Shown here: piece by piece, positions 59,001 through 64,000 of the stretch
Layout: each line of letters begins with the position of its first letter
Position numbering within the stretch: position 1 is the first letter of the stretch
NCBI GenBank assembly: GCA_026929865.2
Contig: CM049404.1
Span: 6,963,001 to 7,027,000 of the forward strand
From: Hyperoplus lanceolatus
Taxonomy: Eukaryota > Chordata > Actinopteri > Uranoscopiformes > Ammodytidae
Direction: 5' to 3'
DNA length: 64,000 nt
Made by a program: the position numbers and the translations under genes
The notes under the pieces: model-generated
Told to the model about the DNA's origin: nothing
The model's input: the letters and a program-made list of their open reading frames with translations, nothing else
Databases searched by the model: none

Positions 59001-62000
59001 AGCCTTGGCCCTCTCTCCCCCCCTCTCCCTCACACTGCCTCTCCTGTGTTTGGGCAGATCAGTCTCCTCACTGGCCTTCACCAGGTGCCACAGCCTCACT
59101 CCTCCCTCCTCCCCATCATCCAGCATGGGCGTTTCTAAGAAGGAAGGCAGAAGTTACACACTACCGCTTTAAGTCATGCAAAGTGCAGGCTTTAATATCA
59201 TGAGGTCAAAAATTACACAAGTCAAGACGTCATCCTGCAATGATCGACAAATCGGTTGAAAATGTAAACAAAGTTATTTAAACACTATATCAACATGCCT
59301 GCTCTGGGTTTAGTCCAAAGCTTCTTTGTTAACATTATGGCTCATCTGCATAAAGGAAAGCTATGCCACTTTCACTCCCATAACTTCCTTTTTGTATGTG
59401 GTCATGTCGTGTCAATACTAATGTATTTGTGTAAATCCTGTGTACTCACTTTCTCCAGGCATGTAATCATGGCTGTCATGCAGGTGATGTTTGCCGTTTC
59501 TGGGCACCAGCGCCACTGTTGCTCCATCGGGGACCTGCATGGCACAGATTTATTCAAAATGTTCACACTTTGGAGGGAAAGGTGCCTTAAAGGTGGAGTC
59601 AGTGATTTTGGAGAATGCATGGGTCAAAATCAGTGACAACCTCCTCACGATCCCAGCTACCTGTCTGTACTATGTACTGTGTTAATAAACAGCCTATGCT
59701 TTGTAAACTGGCATGTAAACAAAGGGCTTGTAAACAAAGGATGGATCACCGTAGCTAGGAACATGCCAGTTTACAGAGCGTAGTGTTGTTTATTAACACC
59801 AGACTATTTTCATCGCATCCACAGTATGTGACAAAAATTATTTCTCCAGAATCACTGACTCCACCTTTAAACAGTTGGAAGAATTGGAGAGAGTGTAGCC
59901 TCCTCTGACAGCCTGTTGCACTGACCTTGTAGTGTTGCAATGTATTGAGGCGTTTCCATGAGCCCTGTACTACTGACGTCAGGTCCTCGTCTGATAGGAT
60001 CAGGTGACCCGCCACGCCCGCTCGCCACTCTGCAGGGACACATGTGTAGGGAACATCATAAATACTGCTTTTCAATTGCAGATTTAGGACTGAGTTTCAT
60101 TTACTCAACAAAAAGATATACAGTATAGGAGACAAGCGCTACTCTAAATCCATAGGCAAATGGTACAGAGTCGCTTTCCTCTCTTTTGGTAACCCAATTT
60201 TTCTAAGGTTATAATGAATATGAGCAACCCACTTTTAACAACGGTGCAATGCTGATGAGAAGCTTGATGTTGTTGAAGGAATGGTCTCAACATCTTTCAA
60301 TTTTAAGCTTTTTGCCTCACTCTCCAGCTCAAGAAAAAGGCGACAGAAACCCATAACTGTGCACGCATTTTAGATGAAGGAAGGGGCAAAGGTCGCTCAT
60401 CCAGGTTAGCTTAGCTCAAACACTGAAAGTCAAGGGGAGCAAGTCAAAATAAAAAAAAAACTTTACAACTTCACTTCAAAAGCTCCTGTGTTTCCATTGC
60501 CTTTTCTTGAGCTTGAGAGTGAAGCAAAAATCTACAGTAAATATGAAAAATGACATTGAACACAGTAGGACTTACCGAGGTTTAAGGAGTCGATGTGTGG
60601 CCTCTGGGAAAAAGAGGTTCCCTTCCAGGTTTGTTCCAGAAGTTTTTCTTTCACCTGGGTGATGGTGTCACAGTCCAGGACTTTGGCCGGTACTGTCTGG
60701 GTGGTAGCGGCCTTGCTAGCGGCCGCAGCCGGTATCACAACGTTTAGGGTCTGCACAGAGGAGCAGGACGGTCGGTTATTGGTGTATTATGTCATCATAA
60801 CACAATGGAGAAATTCAGTTTGTGGTGAAACAGTTCGAGTGAAACTTGTCAGATTAATAAAAGTTTAAATCAGCTATTCTGGAGAACACTTGCTTGTCTC
60901 AAAATCAATGAAAAGCTCAACATCAAACTAAATTATAGGATTAACACACAGCCTAAGCTCTTTAAACAGGTATATAAATAAAAGGGTATATATATACTGC
61001 ACACACAGTATGTACAGGTAGTGGATTGTGAGGAGATATTCACTGTTTTTCACAAAACAATGTTTCAATAACAAGCATTCTCCAAAATTGCTGACTCCAC
61101 CTTTACAATTGAGTAAAAGTTGAATTCAAATGCTAACAGAAAAATGAAGTCCTACCATTGAGACAGGTATATTCAGTAGTTACAACATTCAAGTTTATTG
61201 ATCAAGGTTTATTAAACACAGTACATGTGTCTGATTGTATTGTCATGACTGTTGCAAAAAAAACCATAAAATTATATTTAATGAATAAATAATAATAAAA
61301 TAAAACAAAACAATACAAAAAAAACAAATTATGCAATTATGTTTTCTAACCAGCGTGCGATACTCCACGTCCTCTCTCAGTAGCCGGTTGTCGTTCAGTG
61401 TGTACTTTGCTTTCCCAGTGACAGCGTCCACTGGTCCCTTGTCTACCTGGTGCTTTATGGCTCTGAACAGCATGTAGAAGGACTCTCCTGCTGACTCCTG
61501 GACAGGGCACACAGACGGAAGGGTCAACACTGTCCTAAGCTAGATCAGCTGAATGACTGGACGCTACTCAAACCTGTGATATTGTGAATTCATATGTACT
61601 TTACACACATATATATATATATTATTGTTTTTGTTTCTGGTTGTAGCTTGTTTTCTGTTTATTTTGTTGTAGTTATTTGTAATTCTGATTTTAATGTTCA
61701 TCATTTGTCTATTTTATTTCTTTTTGACATGCTGTCAAACATGTGATTGTCTGTTGTTTATATTGTATGTTTCGGACCCCAGGAGGACTAGCTCTCACTC
61801 TGATGTGTTGCTAATGGGGATCCTTATAAATCACAATCAAAATCAAAACACAAGTTTATTCCAGTGTTTATCAATTAACATCTTGACCAAGATTGATAAT
61901 TAATTTGAATTATTATACTATATTATAAGTTATCATTATATTCTTATTAAAGAGAGAAAAATTATATGCTCAACGTCATTGGAAATGAGGGTCAACCTTC

Positions 62001-63211
62001 AATGATCTCTCATGTATACACACAAAGGTTAAATGAAAAACATATAGCGTACGTACCCTAAGAAACGTAAACAGACAAATGGACATCCAGTTTGTCAAAA
62101 GCTTCTCAACCACTGACTCCGTTCTGGGAAAAAGTAAAAAGTGCACGTGTGAGCAAAGGGAATATTAAGAAATGACATCATTCAGATTTTAAAGTCACCT
62201 CTATAAAGCATAAACCACTGAGGGCCACACACTCACCTGCGCAGCATGAGTTTGGGGTTCTTGGCCACGTACTGCTCCACTAGGTCATTGAGCAGTGTCT
62301 TGAGGATGTCAGTGAAGTACTCCAGTTTACCATGCAGGGCCACAGTCAGCAGAGAGGCCACATAGGCCCGGTCCCTGGGGGAGAAGGTCCGCTGCACCTC
62401 AAGAGTGTGGATGAACTGGAGGGGTTGAGACAGGGGGGAAGGAAAACAGCGTATTGTATAACAGCAAGTTTTTTGTACATGGAAATTTTTACAATAGACC
62501 ACAGCATGGAGCAACGACAGGTTATTTTCATGCTGGTTTTAATATGGAGCACATACTGTAACAACCAGAGTCTATTGAATGTAGTGCCACAATGTGATGG
62601 TTTATGTTTATTTATTAGATATAGTGCAATGGAGACCTGGTGTTGTATGTTTGATTGTTAAATATGAACAAAATTACAATAAAGTTGCGGTGTGGGAACC
62701 CCGTTTGTTGTATGCTGATTCTGTAAGCTAGCCGTAGCTACAATCTCAGCTACTTTCCTCCCCACACACACCAGCCCATGTTACAATACCACATGAGTGA
62801 GGGCTTAAATGTTATGTATAATTCTCATAAAAAAAGAAGAGTATAAGGATATTTGATTTCTCCCAAAAACAAACCTGAACTTCCTGAAAACAAAGACTTT
62901 AATTTAATTACCTGCTCTATGGCTAACACATTAGAAGGCTGTTGGCTTACCTTGGTTAGGAAGAGTTTACTGTTGAGTAGATTGGAGAGCTGAACCAGCC
63001 CCTGTTCCACAGTCTGCCTGCGACTCTCTGGGATGTCCAGGTCTCGCCTCAGTGGAGACTCCTGGTGGCCGGGGAAGAAAATGCGCTCGGCGTACGCCCG
63101 GTAATCCAGGAAGGGAATCCCTGAACCAACCAGATCACTGGACATGTCCATCATCTCAGTCATAAGGTCTGCAGGAGGGTGGAGAGAGAGGGAGGGAATG
63201 AAGGAGGCTTA

Positions 63212-63260
<49 letters not shown>

Positions 63261-63557
63261 GTGTGTGTGTATGTGGCATCCGTGCAAAATAATACAATAA
63301 GAAAACATTACATTTCAACAGATTTACTAGTAGGTAGAATTTGATACATTTTTAATTATTTTATTGAACAATCAATTATTTCATTTGACAACACAAACAT
63401 GAATGTTGAGTAAAAAATATTACTCAACAATATAAGTGAGGAGATTTGTTTTGTACCTGTGAACTCTTTCTTACAGCGGTCCCTCACACTGGTCTCCAGG
63501 TTCTCCAGCTGGATCTGAACCTTCTTGTAGTCCCTCATGGCCTGTTTGCTCTTCCGC
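53084..63557 (-). CDS. plxnb1/plxnb3: plexin-B (B1/B3 type) cytoplasmic region, 3' part of gene
   Basis: Semaphorin receptor; its cytoplasmic part is a split GAP for Rap-type GTPases with a Rho-binding domain (RBD). Fourteen coding exons are seen: 63457-63557, 62951-63168, 62237-62415, 62057-62123, 61351-61497, 60576-60750, 59926-60029, 59450-59534, 58962-59134, 56459-56619, 55758-55905, 54897-54961, 53897-53972, 53721-53795, and last 53084-53188 (15 with the stop exon). All join in phase. Landmarks: RRKSKQ-type juxtamembrane and coiled coil ([20 protein letters not shown]), GAP part 1 ([19 protein letters not shown]), RBD ([13 protein letters not shown] ... [18 protein letters not shown]), GAP part 2 ([49 protein letters not shown]). 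The end ENKVTDL is the PDZ-RhoGEF-binding tail of B plexins. RBD text leans to B3, GAP text to B1; B2 is less likely. Extracellular and membrane parts lie beyond the right edge. Confidence 0.93.
54202..54820. mobile_element. piggyBac-like MITE in a plexin intron
   Basis: Starts CCCATTGATGACGGC and ends ATAGTCATCAATGGG, with TTAA on both sides (54198-54201, 54821-54824). TTAA target and CCC...GGG ends are typical of piggyBac. 619 bp with no transposase. Confidence 0.88.
55030..55090. mobile_element. SINE tail remnant
   Basis: 'catgcttaattgatagtgcg' followed by 'gagagacagagttga' matches the tail of the SINEs at 14525-14560 ('atgctttattgatagtgtag'). The tRNA-like head is missing. Confidence 0.5.
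55100..55630 (+). mobile_element. LINE 3' fragment with (TAC)n tail in a plexin intron
   Basis: Codons near 55290-55417 read [20 protein letters not shown] then [15 protein letters not shown], a C-terminal segment seen in fish non-LTR retrotransposons. The 3' untranslated tail ends in 'cacggggacaataaagtttt' and (TAC)n at 55608-55629. It is antisense to the plexin gene. Confidence 0.7.
57216..58851 (+). mobile_element. fold-back Tc1 transposon in a plexin intron
   Basis: Bounded by CAGTATCTCACAAAAGTGAG and its complement, with TA at 57214-57215 and 58852-58853. The left arm 57216-57794 is an inverted copy of the right arm 58283-58851, including the transposase 3' end (left arm minus strand: [20 protein letters not shown], end ENNDGKTKY). 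The spacer 57795-58282 carries the middle of the transposase on the plus strand (SVSAQTI-like HTH region, [30 protein letters not shown] then a stop). The transposase start is missing. Same architecture as the Tc1 at 40012-41503 but a different Tc1 family. Confidence 0.88.
59592..59868. mobile_element. TTAA-type MITE, family copy 2, in a plexin intron
   Basis: Ends AGGTGGAGTCAGTGATTTTG and its complement (AGAATCACTGACTCCACCT), with TTAA on both sides. Includes inner inverted phrases 'aaactggcatgtaaac' and 'atgccagtttac'. No coding region. Confidence 0.8.
60880..61106. mobile_element. TTAA-type MITE, family copy 3, in a plexin intron
   Basis: The right end 'tctccaaaattgctgactcc' then 'acctttac' matches the family of 59592-59868. 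The left end ('attctggagaacacttgctt') is shortened. 'gcctaagctctttaaacagg' corresponds to the shared inner segment. Confidence 0.6.
61640..61850 (+). mobile_element. retroelement 3'-end remnant
   Basis: 'tcggaccccaggaggactag' and 'gctaatggggatccttataa' followed by an (AATC)-like tail 'atcacaatcaaaatcaaaac' are typical of the 3' end of fish non-LTR elements. No coding region remains. Confidence 0.5.
61970..62042 (+). mobile_element. LINE 3'-end remnant
   Basis: 'gtcattggaaatgagggtca' followed by 'accttcaatgatctctcatg' and 'aaggttaaatgaaaaaca' matches the 3' tail of the LINE family at 11630-11697. It ends about 15 bp from a plexin exon (62057). Confidence 0.65.
63212..63270. repeat. (CTGT)n microsatellite with (GT)n end
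   Basis: About 12 CTGT units followed by GT units in the plexin intron between 62951-63168 and 63457-63557. Confidence 0.92.
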
Positions 63558-64000
63558 CTGACAAACAAACAAGGATGCACAGACAACAATTAGGTCAGGA
63601 AATAAAACCAAGACACTTCAAACAGGAGGATTCAAGGATTCCACTGTTCCTGGGAAAGAAGCCTGTTTTCTTAAGTTGTGAGAGTATACTTTAGAAAATG
63701 TTCACTTCTCTGACACACCCAAAGTCACACAGTGCACCTTTAAAACCTGTATATATAAAGGTTGAATAAATATTAAACACTCTTCATAGACCAAAGAAAA
63801 AAGAAGACCAGTACATTTGAGTAGGGCTGGGCGATTCTGACCTCACATTTTCACGATTAATTGAGAACACTTTACCTCGATTTAAGATTAATGAATTATT
63901 ATTTTGTTTCATAGTTCACCGACAAGGTTTGTACTGTAAATATGCTCAACTTTTAATAACTTGAAACTCATCAAATAACTTGAATCTCCTGTAAACAAAT
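63558..64000. other. plexin intron reaching the right edge
   Basis: No further plexin exon is seen. From 63823 the sequence 'tagggctgggcgattctgac' starts a MITE related to the one at 47633-48174 and runs off the window. The preceding exon, with the transmembrane segment, must lie to the right. Confidence 0.6.

Noticed and set aside
53084..63557. Assignment of the plexin to plxnb2, suggested by the human synteny
   Set aside because: The RBD and following segment ([35 protein letters not shown]) fit B1/B3 plexins better than B2 as I know them; a tree would decide.

Overview
The window looks like nuclear DNA of a ray-finned (teleost) fish. It is AT-rich and intron-rich, crowded with transposons of the kinds common in teleosts (Tc1/mariner, hAT, PIF/Harbinger, TTAA-target MITEs, non-LTR retrotransposons, a tRNA-type SINE), and carries two vertebrate signalling genes with GT-AG introns. 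No bacterial, organellar, rRNA, CRISPR or functional tRNA signal was seen.

Left part (1 to about 38 kb): almost wholly repeats, many nested. A decayed BED-finger hAT transposon runs from the left edge to its right terminus near 6740. It contains a younger hAT-type element (1306-2746, perfect 8-bp target duplication) and a short-TIR element (3601-5969) that itself holds a Tc1 element (4315-5915). Next is a Tc1-like element with an open 342-codon transposase (7990-10261), one TIR of which is split by a 637-bp insertion. Two non-LTR retrotransposon copies follow, tail to tail (10737-13803), then two tandem SINEs. A multi-exon transposase-like gene (about 14.95-20.4 kb) combines a probable RNase-H-fold core with a Ulp1-like protease region and a PHD-type finger; it is broken by stops, frameshifts, a MITE and loss of the protease cysteine. 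Then come GC-rich repeats, two Harbinger copies (one internally deleted), several hAT-type elements with 8-bp duplications, TTAA MITEs, and a nest at 33.1-37.2 kb whose core carries eight copies of a 13-bp motif in both orientations.

Right part (38.4-64 kb): two genes, both on the minus strand. A complete p38-class MAP kinase (12 coding exons, 38460-49220, 364 codons, probably mapk13) lies just downstream of a plexin-B gene (14 coding exons seen, 53084-63557, 5' end beyond the right edge), which ends in the PDZ-binding tail VTDL. Their introns hold LINE fragments, MITEs, long microsatellites and two Tc1 elements that share an unusual fold-back structure.

The two genes are the only clear host genes. 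p38 kinases act in stress and cytokine signalling; plexins are semaphorin receptors with an intracellular Rap-type GAP. A p38/plexin-B pair in the same order and orientation (MAPK11/MAPK12 next to PLXNB2) exists in human, so this looks like a conserved or paralogous block.
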